Positions 1-7,329 of a stretch of 7,448 nucleotides of DNA are shown here, piece after piece. The notes below the pieces were generated by a model that was given only the letters and a program-made list of their open reading frames with translations, did no database searches and was not told the origin of the DNA. A program made the position numbers and the translations under genes. Source of the stretch: Candidatus Methanomethylophilaceae archaeon (lineage in GTDB: Archaea; Thermoplasmatota; Thermoplasmata; Methanomassiliicoccales; Methanomethylophilaceae). Position 1 is the stretch's first letter, and each line of letters begins with the position of its first letter. Location: positions 1-7,448 of the forward strand of contig JAFVET010000039.1 of the NCBI GenBank assembly GCA_017475875.1, in the 5' to 3' direction.

Positions 1-847
1 TCTTGTACATGTGGGCGGTGGCACCCGGCTTCATGCGGTCGAGGGCATATCCGAGGAACCTTTCCGCGATCTGGGGCAGGTTCATAATCACCCTGTCCGC
101 TGGAGGAAGGGTGTATACCAGTTCGGACGAGTCCCCCGTCATCGGATGGAGCACGGTTATGTGGTTGCGGTCGCGGTTGATCTCCGCGAAACGTTCCGCC
201 TCGGGATTGAGATCGATAGAATAGACGACGGCGGGTCTGGCGAGATGGCATATCACCGTTCCGAAAGGGGCAACGCCACCGAACATGTCTATGACGGTCT
301 CTCCGTCACACACCAGGCCGGCTATACGGCTGCGCTCCGACGACAGACGCGGGTTGAAGTACACCTTCGCGGGATCGGTGCGAAGCGACACCCCGAACTC
401 GCGGTGGACCGTCTCGGACGGCCCCTCCCCGGCCAGGCGCTCCAGGTCGCGGATGCGGAACTCGCCCTTCACCCCGTGGTCCTGGAAGACCACGCGGAGG
501 CTGTGATTGACCGTCAGCAGGGCCTCCCCTATCGTCTTCCCGTACGGGATCAGCTCGTCAGGGAGCTTGATCATCGCCACATCGCCCACTACATCGAAAG
601 ACGAGGGCAGCGACTGCCGGATCCCGTCAGGGACGTCCGCGACCTCGCGGTAATCCCTCGGCGTCCTCTTCTGCTCCTCGAGCTCGGTGTCGACCGTCTC
701 GAAACCGGGAACGTCAGAAACCACCGGGATCAGAAGGTTCCCGCCGTCGGACGAGATCCTGCGCCCGAGGTCCAACAGGCCCTGCTCCATGAGCATGCGG
801 CGTACGTTCTCCCCTTCCGACTTCGGGACGGATATGCAACGGGTCAT
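1..847 (-). CDS. trm5: tRNA (guanine(37)-N1)-methyltransferase, archaeal Trm5 type (3' end outside window)
   Basis: This enzyme methylates N1 of G37, next to the tRNA anticodon, using S-adenosylmethionine; the modification prevents +1 frameshifting. I translated the visible 282 codons by hand. They show the Trm5 order: an N-terminal part (about 1-80), SFDVVGDVAMIKLP (83-96), KGEFRIRDLERL (127-138), KVYFNPRLSSER (161-172), SAM-binding motif I VIDMFGGVAPFG (185-196; the family usually has FAGVGPF), motif II YSIDLNPEA (209-217) and the catalytic-region NLP motif RVIMNLPQIAERFL (252-265). Archaeal Trm5 proteins are usually about 330-340 residues, so some 50-60 residues are missing beyond position 1. 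The ATG overlaps the TGA of the preceding nicotinate phosphoribosyltransferase gene (ATGA, 844-847). No good Shine-Dalgarno site precedes it, so translation is probably coupled. The related wybutosine enzyme Taw2 is the main alternative, but the NLP motif argues for Trm5. Confidence 0.88.
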   Translation of the reverse strand, partial: MTRCISVPKSEGENVRRMLMEQGLLDLGRRISSDGGNLLIPVVSDVPGFETVDTELEEQKRTPRDYREVADVPDGIRQSLPSSFDVVGDVAMIKLPDELIPYGKTIGEALLTVNHSLRVVFQDHGVKGEFRIRDLERLAGEGPSETVHREFGVSLRTDPAKVYFNPRLSSERSRIAGLVCDGETVIDMFGGVAPFGTVICHLARPAVVYSIDLNPEAERFAEINRDRNHITVLHPMTGDSSELVYTLPPADRVIMNLPQIAERFLGYALDRMKPGATAHMYK

Positions 848-2286
848 CTGTTACCACTGCGCTCCTGGATCATGTCGCGCTTGAGATCCCAGAGCTTCTG
901 AGAAAGATCGACGAAATACACGTGCGGGTTCCTGAACCTCTTCACGCCGTCCCACAGGGTTCCGATCTCCTTCGCCGAATACGACCTTATCTCGTCCAGG
1001 GAAGGCATGTCGCGGACCGGCTTCCCATCCTTGATCACGGGGACCAGGAGTTCGCGAACGGAGTAGTTGGTCAGGGTCTTCCTCTTCCACGGGTCGTGCT
1101 CGTCGAAGATCTCCAGGGGCGAATCGAAATCCGGTTCCTCGTCGTGAAGGCATATGAGGTCGGCGGTGGCCATGCCGTCGCCGTCGAAAATGCGGTATAC
1201 CTTCTTGAACCCGGGGTTCGTAATCTTCTCGCTGTTCTCGGAGATCTTGATCTTGGGCACGATCTCTCCACCGTTCTCGACCGCGGCGAGCTTGTACACG
1301 CCCCCGAAGTTCGGTTGGCTCTGGGCGGTGATGAGCTTGTCCCCCACGCCGAACGCGTCGATGCAGGCGCCCTGGTCCAGAAGGTCCTTGATGAGGAACT
1401 CGTCCAACGCGTTCGAAACCACGATGCGACACTGCTGCAACCCAGCCTCGTCGAGCATCCTGCGGGCCTCGCGGGTGAGGAACGCGAGGTCACCGGAGTC
1501 GAGGCGGATGGCGAACTTGGTGATACCCTTGGGAGCAAGAACCTCCTTGTAGACGCGTATCGCGTTGGGGATCCCACTGCGGAGGGTGTCGTAGGTGTCG
1601 ACGAGGATCGTCGCGTTCTCCGGATAGACCTCGCAGTACGCCTTGAACGCCTCGTACTCGCTGTCGAACATCTGCACCCACGAGTGGGCCATCGTACCGC
1701 TCGCGGGTATCCCGTACCACTTGTCGGCGACGGCGCATGCGGTCCCGCCGCATCCGGCGATGTACGCCGCGCGTGCTCCCATGATGGCGGCATCCGTACC
1801 CTGCGCACGACGGGACCCGAACTCCAGGACGGTGCGTCCCTCCGCTGCGCGAACTATACGGGAGGACTTGGTGGCGATCAGGGACTGGTGGTTTATCGTC
1901 AATAGAAGGAACGTCTCGAGCATCTGCGCCTGCGCAGCGGTGGCCTTGACGACAACGAGCGGTTCGTTGGGGAACACCGGGGTTCCCTCGGGCATCGCGT
2001 AGATGTCGCCGGTGAACCTGAACTCCCGGAGATACTTCAGGAACTTCTCCCCGAACACCCCCTTGGAACGCAGGAACTCGATGTCGCTGTCGGAGAACCT
2101 CAGGTTGAGGACGAAGTCCACGAGCTGTTCCAGGCCGGCGAATATGGCGAACCCGCCGTTGTCCGGCACCTTGCGGAAAAACATGTCAAAATAGACGATA
2201 CGGTCGGCTATGTCCTTCTCGAAATAGCCGTTGGCCATCGTGTATTCGTAGAAGTCGCACAGCAACGGGATGTTCCTAGGATTCAT
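844..2286 (-). CDS. pncB: Nicotinate phosphoribosyltransferase
   Basis: This cytosolic enzyme converts nicotinate, PRPP and ATP to nicotinate mononucleotide (NaMN), the salvage entry to NAD. The 480-residue length fits the longer NAPRTase family. Recognisable motifs are the N-terminal LLCDFYEYTMANGYF (8-22), EFGSRRAQGTDAA (155-167), GTMAHSWV (197-204), whose His201 matches the histidine phosphorylated during ATP coupling, LVDTYDT (228-234), RLDSGDL (261-267), SNALDE (291-296) and GVGDKL (313-318). All look intact. The start is supported by GAGG at 2294-2297, 7 nt before the ATG, within GTGAGGAA. The gene begins 45 bp after the ABC ATPase stop, and its own TGA overlaps the Trm5 start codon. 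NaMN is also the phosphoribosyl donor for CobT in cobamide lower-ligand assembly, so its place behind a probable corrinoid importer may be functional; that link is inference. Nicotinamide phosphoribosyltransferase is a less likely alternative. Confidence 0.93.
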   Translation of the reverse strand: MNPRNIPLLCDFYEYTMANGYFEKDIADRIVYFDMFFRKVPDNGGFAIFAGLEQLVDFVLNLRFSDSDIEFLRSKGVFGEKFLKYLREFRFTGDIYAMPEGTPVFPNEPLVVVKATAAQAQMLETFLLLTINHQSLIATKSSRIVRAAEGRTVLEFGSRRAQGTDAAIMGARAAYIAGCGGTACAVADKWYGIPASGTMAHSWVQMFDSEYEAFKAYCEVYPENATILVDTYDTLRSGIPNAIRVYKEVLAPKGITKFAIRLDSGDLAFLTREARRMLDEAGLQQCRIVVSNALDEFLIKDLLDQGACIDAFGVGDKLITAQSQPNFGGVYKLAAVENGGEIVPKIKISENSEKITNPGFKKVYRIFDGDGMATADLICLHDEEPDFDSPLEIFDEHDPWKRKTLTNYSVRELLVPVIKDGKPVRDMPSLDEIRSYSAKEIGTLWDGVKRFRNPHVYFVDLSQKLWDLKRDMIQERSGNR

Positions 2287-2331
2287 CGGTGTTCCTCACA
2301 CACGACCGCATATTAGATTGTTGAGTAGAGG
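2287..2331 (-). other. Intergenic gap before nicotinate phosphoribosyltransferase
   Basis: This 45-bp gap is the only noncoding break inside the cluster. It contains the GTGAGGAA ribosome-binding site (2292-2299) and an A+T-rich stretch, CAATCTAATATGC on the minus strand (2308-2320), which weakly resembles a TATA box. A short hairpin, GAGGT/ACCTC with a 6-nt loop (2328-2343), spans the ATPase stop codon but has no T-run after it. An internal promoter is possible and a terminator is not supported. Confidence 0.3.
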
Positions 2332-3141
2332 TCACCACACCTCGCCGTCTTCCCTCACGACCTTCTTCGGCAGGACGTACAGCTCGCCGTCGGAATCGAG
2401 TCCGATGGACGCCTCTACGCCGTACACGTCACGGACGAGGTCGGGGGTGATGACCTCCTTCGGCGGACCCATCTCCACGAGTCCCCCCTCCTTCATGATT
2501 ATACACAGGTCGCAGTACCTCGCCATCAGCGAGATGTCATGTTCAGCGACAAGTATCGTCATGTCGTTGGACACGAGGCCCCTGAGGTACTCCATCACAT
2601 CCAGCTTGTACTTCATGTCGAGGTGCGAAGTAGGTTCGTCCACGAGCATCAGCCTTGGTTGTTGGACATACGCCTTGGCGATCAGGACCCTCTGCCTCTC
2701 ACCGGACGACAGCGCCCCGAGCGGACGGTCCTGGAGGTGGTCGACACCGAACTTCTTCAAAGCGTCGATGACCATCGTCTCATCCTCCTCGGACTCCCAC
2801 CATACGTTCTTGAGGAACGGGTAGCGGCCCATCATGACAGTCTCGTATACGGTGAGGCCGAAGCTGACGTTCAGCTCCGCGGGAACGTTGGACACGAACC
2901 TCGCCACCTCTGACGGTTTCTTCGAGAGGACAGACTCGCCGTCGATCAGGATGTCTCCGGACGAGATGTCGTGCATGCGGTTGATGCACCTCATCATGGT
3001 AGACTTCCCGCAACCGTTCGGTCCGATGAGACCGACCAACAGACCGGAACCTATGCTGTAGGATATCCCGCGCAGGGCGTGGTATCCGTCCTCGTAGTAT
3101 TTCTCGAGGTCGCGGACCTCGAGGAGCGGCTTCTCATCCAT
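2332..3141 (-). CDS. ABC transporter ATP-binding protein, FecE/BtuD/FhuC family
   Basis: This 269-residue cytoplasmic ATPase powers the importer encoded just upstream. It has Walker A GPNGCGKST (40-48), signature LSSGERQR (144-151), Walker B LMLVDEP (164-170), D-loop SHLD (172-175) and the switch histidine His201 in VAEHD. The stretch FGLTVYETVMMGRYPF (94-109) and the C-terminal VYGVEA...LYVLP are typical of the iron-chelate/vitamin B12 ATPases. The Q-loop is odd: where relatives have VPQ, this protein reads VPA (Ala88, codon GCG at 2878-2880), followed by Glu89. The open frame extends 23 residues upstream to 3210, but the start at 3141 is preferred: it begins the conserved LLEVRDLEKYY region, and GGAGG lies 7 nt before it (3149-3153). 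The start overlaps the permease stop by 8 bp. The transported compound cannot be read from the ATPase. Confidence 0.93.
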   Translation of the reverse strand: MDEKPLLEVRDLEKYYEDGYHALRGISYSIGSGLLVGLIGPNGCGKSTMMRCINRMHDISSGDILIDGESVLSKKPSEVARFVSNVPAELNVSFGLTVYETVMMGRYPFLKNVWWESEEDETMVIDALKKFGVDHLQDRPLGALSSGERQRVLIAKAYVQQPRLMLVDEPTSHLDMKYKLDVMEYLRGLVSNDMTILVAEHDISLMARYCDLCIIMKEGGLVEMGPPKEVITPDLVRDVYGVEASIGLDSDGELYVLPKKVVREDGEVW

Positions 3142-5983
3142 CGTACATCCTCCCTTTCCTGATGAGGAGATAAGCGAAAACCGGGGCCCCGATGATCGTG
3201 GTGATCGCACCCACAGGAAGCTCCATCGGGACCATGACCATCTTCGCGAAGAAGTCCGCGGCCATCATCAGAGCACCGCCCACCACCATGGATGCGGGCA
3301 TGACCAGACGGTGGTCCCCGCCGAGCACCATGCGGCACAGGTGCGGAACCACGAGTCCCACGAAACCGATGATCCCGACGAATGCGACGCAAACCGAGGC
3401 CAGGACGGACGCCAGGATCAGCATCCACCTGTTGAAGCGGCGGACGTCCAGACCCATCTGCATGTCCTGTTCCTCCCCCAACAGCACCAGATTGAACTCC
3501 TTGGCCCATACCAACGGTACCAGGGACAGCGCGAGGGCCGGTATCGCGATCAGGATCGCCTCGGTCCAGCCTATGTTGGCGAACGAACCGAAGAGCCACG
3601 ATATGGCGCTCTGGAGCTTGTTCCCGGCCATGCTCATCAACAGTGTCTGCGCCGCCGAGAATATGAGTCCGACGATCACTCCCGCCAGGACGTAGTTGAG
3701 GGATGACCCGCCTGCCTTCTCGGCGAGAAGCATGGTCACCGCGAACGCGAGCAGTCCGCCGACCATAGCCACGATCGGCGTGGCGTACGTGACGTTGTCC
3801 AAGAGGCCGAACATGGTGAAATCGAAAGCGATGACGGCGACGGCCGCCACACCGGCACCCGCCGACACGCCCATGATGTACGGGTCGACCATCGGGTTGC
3901 GGATGATGGCCTGGTAGATGCACCCCGACACGGACAACCCCATCCCGACGAAGAACGTGGCGACCGCGCGGGAACAGCGCGAATCGAAAATTATCGTCTC
4001 GTTGTAGTCCAACCTCTGCCCCGAGATCGCGTCTCCAATGGCGGAGACCAGGTATCCGAAGGTGTCTCCGATCGAATACGTCCCCGAGGGGCCGAAGGCG
4101 AGGGTTATGAAGAACATCACCAGCACCGATATGGCACCTATCGTGAGAACGATCGCAAGCCTCCGCTTGTTGCGGCGTACCTTGGACCCGCCGAGGTTCG
4201 TACCGCGGACCAGGTCCCTGACCACGTATTTGATCTGACGGTCCTCCCTGCGCGCCTTCGAAATCACGAACCATGCGACCAGGGCGACTAGCAGGACCAG
4301 TATCGCCAGCACAGCTATCAGCGCCCACGGGAAGCTTCCAGATTCGGAAACCGGGTCGTCCGGAACGGGTGCCGAGAACGAACCGTGCCAGCACATGTAA
4401 CCTCCGTCGGTACCGCTCAGGAAGTATCCCTCGACCACCACCGGTCCGGACATGCAGTACTGAGCCACGTCCTCGGGCTGGGCGAGTTGGTCCACCTTCT
4501 TCCCGTCGAGCGATATCAGGTACGTGTTGCACCCGGGATCGTATTCGGAAGCTACAATCGTATTCCCATTCAGGAGCACCAACGGGGCGCGGAAGCTTAT
4601 GTCGTTTTCCACCCAGGGGGACCAGGTCCCGTCCTGGAGGACCTTCCTGAGCCCCCCGCTGCCGGACAGCACCAGGAACGCGTCGTCGCCTTCGCCCACC
4701 GGGAGCATGTAGTTGGAGCAGAGGCCGAACCTCGTGTCCTTGAAGACCTCCTCCAGACCGGAGTCGGTGATGCGGTATCCGGCTATGCCTCCGACGGTGT
4801 TGTTCATCCCCTGTCCGTCGTTGAACGCGCAGAACAGCGTGTCCCCGATGACCACCGGCGGACAGGCGAGACCGACCGTCCTCACCGCCTTGCCTGAACC
4901 TATCTCCTTGGTGAAAACTGTGACCGACTGGGAAAGCTCCCCGGTGGATTGGTCGAACACGTTCATCGTACCGTCCAGGGCACCGATGTAGAGCCTGCCG
5001 TCGTGTATCATGGGGGCCATGCTGTACACCCTTCCGCCTATCGCGGTCTTCCACAGGATGTTCAGGTCCTTGTCGACGCAGTAAACGTAACCGTCGGCGG
5101 CACCGAAATAGAGGACCCCCGAATCGAATACGACCGATGCGGGACCGGTGTTGTATATGGTCCCGATGAGCGTGTGGTCGACGGCACGTGGAATATTCAG
5201 AATCTTCACGTCCTCCCCGTTCTCTCCGGGACCTTCGAGGGGTATCCTGTACAGGTTGTAGTTGGTCGCCGGGATGTATGCGTATCCGCCATAGATCGCC
5301 CCGGTGGCGGTCTCGTAACCCGCCCCTTTGGCGAAAGAATAGGTCCACAGGTCGTTACCCGTGGCGATGTCCGTGCAGATAACGGTCGGATCCCCCTGTC
5401 CCGCGGTGTAGCCTCCGCCGTTGAACACGACCGCCTTCCCGTCGGCGGCGAGAATCGTGGAACAGACGTACTCGTTCTTCCCGGTGGGAACGCTCCAGTT
5501 GAGGGAACCCTCCCCCGTGAGACCGACGTCGTCCTGATGCCCGCTCAAAGCCGAATCCCCTCTGACCGAGGTCCAGGACACGCGGTGCTGCGGAGTTTCG
5601 GTGGGTACGACCCCCTCCGGGTAGAATCCGACGGCCATAATGCCACCGGTGTACGGGGACGACGGGTCGAAAGTCCCCGTGACATCGCTCCAGGATCCGT
5701 TCTCCCAGATGTAGACCCTCCACGAGGTCTCGACCGATACGACGGTGCGTTCCGTGATCCCGCAGGCCGAAATCGTCCCGTCTTCGATGGCGAAACCCTC
5801 GGTCCCGGGTATGGCGGATGTCAAAGCGGATCCGACCGTGGCCCCTTCGAGCGGGTACCAGTCGGTGGAACCGTTCCCGCGGTCGAACAGCACCGCTCCG
5901 TCAGTGTCGGCGTCCGACGACGGGACGGTGATGATGGACAACGCCGCGACCAGAACCGCCGCCACGACAATTATGCGTCTCAT
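3134..5983 (-). CDS. PQQ-type beta-propeller fused to a FecCD/BtuC ABC permease
   Basis: One uninterrupted frame encodes 949 residues. The segments are: a signal peptide (about 1-25); a small domain (28-127) resembling the start of the upstream binding protein; a PQQ-like beta-propeller (about 132-535) of roughly seven or eight blades, clearest in LYFGAADGYVYCVD (291-304) and RLYIGALDGTMNVFD (330-344); a membrane helix (552-574); a basic linker (575-608, ending SKVRRNKRR); and a FecCD permease (about 609-949). The permease shows SRCSRAVA (668-675), SGCIYQAIIRNPMVDPYIMG (686-705), GLVVPHLCRMVLGGDHR (876-892) and LPVGAITTIIGAPVFAYLL (922-940). The propeller should lie outside the cell and the linker inside, which suits a permease with a cytoplasmic N-terminus. 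The frame continues upstream to 6670, but that part is a shadow of the binding-protein gene. The start at 5983 is set by the signal peptide and by GGAGG 7 nt upstream (5991-5995). The ATG overlaps the previous stop as ATGA. The likely substrate is a corrinoid or ferric chelate; the propeller's role is unknown. Confidence 0.92.
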   Translation of the reverse strand: MRRIIVVAAVLVAALSIITVPSSDADTDGAVLFDRGNGSTDWYPLEGATVGSALTSAIPGTEGFAIEDGTISACGITERTVVSVETSWRVYIWENGSWSDVTGTFDPSSPYTGGIMAVGFYPEGVVPTETPQHRVSWTSVRGDSALSGHQDDVGLTGEGSLNWSVPTGKNEYVCSTILAADGKAVVFNGGGYTAGQGDPTVICTDIATGNDLWTYSFAKGAGYETATGAIYGGYAYIPATNYNLYRIPLEGPGENGEDVKILNIPRAVDHTLIGTIYNTGPASVVFDSGVLYFGAADGYVYCVDKDLNILWKTAIGGRVYSMAPMIHDGRLYIGALDGTMNVFDQSTGELSQSVTVFTKEIGSGKAVRTVGLACPPVVIGDTLFCAFNDGQGMNNTVGGIAGYRITDSGLEEVFKDTRFGLCSNYMLPVGEGDDAFLVLSGSGGLRKVLQDGTWSPWVENDISFRAPLVLLNGNTIVASEYDPGCNTYLISLDGKKVDQLAQPEDVAQYCMSGPVVVEGYFLSGTDGGYMCWHGSFSAPVPDDPVSESGSFPWALIAVLAILVLLVALVAWFVISKARREDRQIKYVVRDLVRGTNLGGSKVRRNKRRLAIVLTIGAISVLVMFFITLAFGPSGTYSIGDTFGYLVSAIGDAISGQRLDYNETIIFDSRCSRAVATFFVGMGLSVSGCIYQAIIRNPMVDPYIMGVSAGAGVAAVAVIAFDFTMFGLLDNVTYATPIVAMVGGLLAFAVTMLLAEKAGGSSLNYVLAGVIVGLIFSAAQTLLMSMAGNKLQSAISWLFGSFANIGWTEAILIAIPALALSLVPLVWAKEFNLVLLGEEQDMQMGLDVRRFNRWMLILASVLASVCVAFVGIIGFVGLVVPHLCRMVLGGDHRLVMPASMVVGGALMMAADFFAKMVMVPMELPVGAITTIIGAPVFAYLLIRKGRMYDG

Positions 5984-7329
5984 ATGGCTCCCTCCTCGGT
6001 ATAATGGAGATATTCCTTGTAAGTGTCGATGTATTTGGGCATGACTATCCCGTCGTGGAACGACTCGCTCTGCACAGCCCTCGAAAGAATCTCGGTTATC
6101 TGCGGTATCCTCGGTCCGGGACGGGAGGCCAGGTCGGCCGCCTGACCGGTGAACAGCCATATCTCGCCCTTCTGGAACGCAGTTGTACCGGTCCATTCCG
6201 ACGACATCGATGACAGCATCCTCTGGTAGTCCTCCTCCGTCGCGGCGTAATCGCCCGAAACGATGACGATTAGGCCGGGGTCCAGCTTTGCGATCGTCTC
6301 CGAGTTTACCTGGACCCATCCGTACTCGCCCGCGTATATGTTTGAAGACTGCGTGATGCCGATGACGTCGTTTATGTAGGTCTCCGAGCCGGCCACCCAA
6401 GGGGATTTTACAGCCGACAGCGCGACCATGACGTGCTTGTCGCGGGTCTGGAGGTCGTCCAGGAGGAGCCCCTCCACGGTGTAGATCTGCTCCATGGACC
6501 TGTCGATCGTTTCCTTCGCCTTGTCCCCGAGACCCAGCGCCACCCCGACCATGTACGTGTTGTCCATGACGGAACGGATGTCCTCGCCGCCGGAAGTGAC
6601 CACAACGTCTATCCCTGTGTTGCGGAGCTTCTCCGCCATCTGCAGGTGCGTGCCTTGGCTCCCTATGCATACGACCAGGTCGGGACTCTGCTTGAGGATG
6701 GCCTCGAAGCTCGGGTTGGAGAAACCGCCGGTCACCGCGATGTACCCAGCATCCCTCGATTCCACTATCGAATCGGGATAGTTGCTGTAGAAGTCGGTCC
6801 CGACGATCATCCTCTCACCTCCGACCGCTACGATGGTCTCGGTGCAGGACGGTGCCAGTGAGACCACCCTCTGCGGTGATTCGTAGGTATAGAAGCACTT
6901 CCCTGTGGCGTCGACCGCCACGGTCGGTGAGGAACCCTCCCCGCAGTACGACCAGCACAACACGGTCGAATCCGATGAGGACACCTTCTCGCCGTCTCCG
7001 ACCTCTATCCAACCGGTGCCTCCGGAAGGAACGGAATACAGACCCCAACGCGCCGTATCCGAGTTGGCCCTGCCGTCGACGCTGACTATCTCGTCGCCTG
7101 AGACCTCGTAGATGTGGGAGGTGACCGAACAGATGAGTTCCATGACCTCCAACGGGGTGACGTCCTCGAATCCCTCGACGTCGGCCCGGTCGACCTCGTA
7201 TCCGCCGAAGTCCAGGAGCAGGCACGTGTCCCCGGACGACCCTCCGCTCGGAAGGAACAGAACGGTGAGCGCGCAACCTACGATCAAAATGACGAGCGAG
7301 ACAGCTAACTTGACCTTCAGAACATCCAT
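5980..7329 (-). CDS. ABC transporter substrate-binding protein, BtuF/FhuD-like, with an N-terminal accessory domain
   Basis: This 449-residue protein is exported and captures the ligand for the permease encoded next. An N-terminal hydrophobic segment (8-26) follows two lysines. IVGC (16-19) matches a lipobox, but the hydrophobic stretch runs past Cys19, so a membrane anchor seems likelier. Residues 34-135 form an extra domain (LLLDFGG, then VTPLEVMELI, GDEIVSVDG, ARWGLYSV and GWIEV) resembling DUF4430/transcobalamin-C-terminal-like modules. The binding domain (about 150-449) has RVVSLAPSCTETIVAVGG (154-171), GGFSNPSFEAILKQSPDLVV (201-220), WVAGSETYINDVI (311-323) and SRPGPRIPQI (402-411), which are typical of helical-backbone metal-chelate receptors. 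Glu209 and Glu344 occupy the positions where this family docks onto permease arginines. No Shine-Dalgarno site precedes the ATG. Cobamide is favoured over siderophore or haem because of the accessory domain, but this is not proven. Confidence 0.91.
   Translation of the reverse strand: MDVLKVKLAVSLVILIVGCALTVLFLPSGGSSGDTCLLLDFGGYEVDRADVEGFEDVTPLEVMELICSVTSHIYEVSGDEIVSVDGRANSDTARWGLYSVPSGGTGWIEVGDGEKVSSSDSTVLCWSYCGEGSSPTVAVDATGKCFYTYESPQRVVSLAPSCTETIVAVGGERMIVGTDFYSNYPDSIVESRDAGYIAVTGGFSNPSFEAILKQSPDLVVCIGSQGTHLQMAEKLRNTGIDVVVTSGGEDIRSVMDNTYMVGVALGLGDKAKETIDRSMEQIYTVEGLLLDDLQTRDKHVMVALSAVKSPWVAGSETYINDVIGITQSSNIYAGEYGWVQVNSETIAKLDPGLIVIVSGDYAATEEDYQRMLSSMSSEWTGTTAFQKGEIWLFTGQAADLASRPGPRIPQITEILSRAVQSESFHDGIVMPKYIDTYKEYLHYTEEGAI

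Noticed and set aside
11..901. Long plus-strand frames, including 11-901, 922-1905 and 4949-6004
   Set aside because: They are antisense to conserved genes, low in family-like motifs, and typical of open antisense frames in high-G+C DNA.
2328..2343. Hairpin GAGGT/ACCTC as a terminator after the ATPase
   Set aside because: The stem is only 5 bp, it spans the stop codon, and no T-rich tract follows on the minus strand.
3142..3210. A 23-residue N-terminal extension of the ATPase
   Set aside because: It overlaps the conserved permease C-terminus, and the start at 3141 has a well-spaced GGAGG and fits the family's usual N-terminus.
3051..5348. A 765-codon open frame on the minus strand overlapping the permease fusion and the ATPase start
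   Set aside because: It is a shifted-frame shadow in G+C-rich DNA: Arg/Gly/His-rich with no family motif until it slips into the ATPase frame region, while the competing frame encodes clear conserved domains.
5984..6670. The 229-codon upstream extension of the fusion frame
   Set aside because: It lies wholly inside the binding-protein gene in another frame, is Arg/Gly/His-rich, and would bury the signal peptide at MRRIIVVAAV. The strong ribosome-binding site at 5991-5995 marks the real start.
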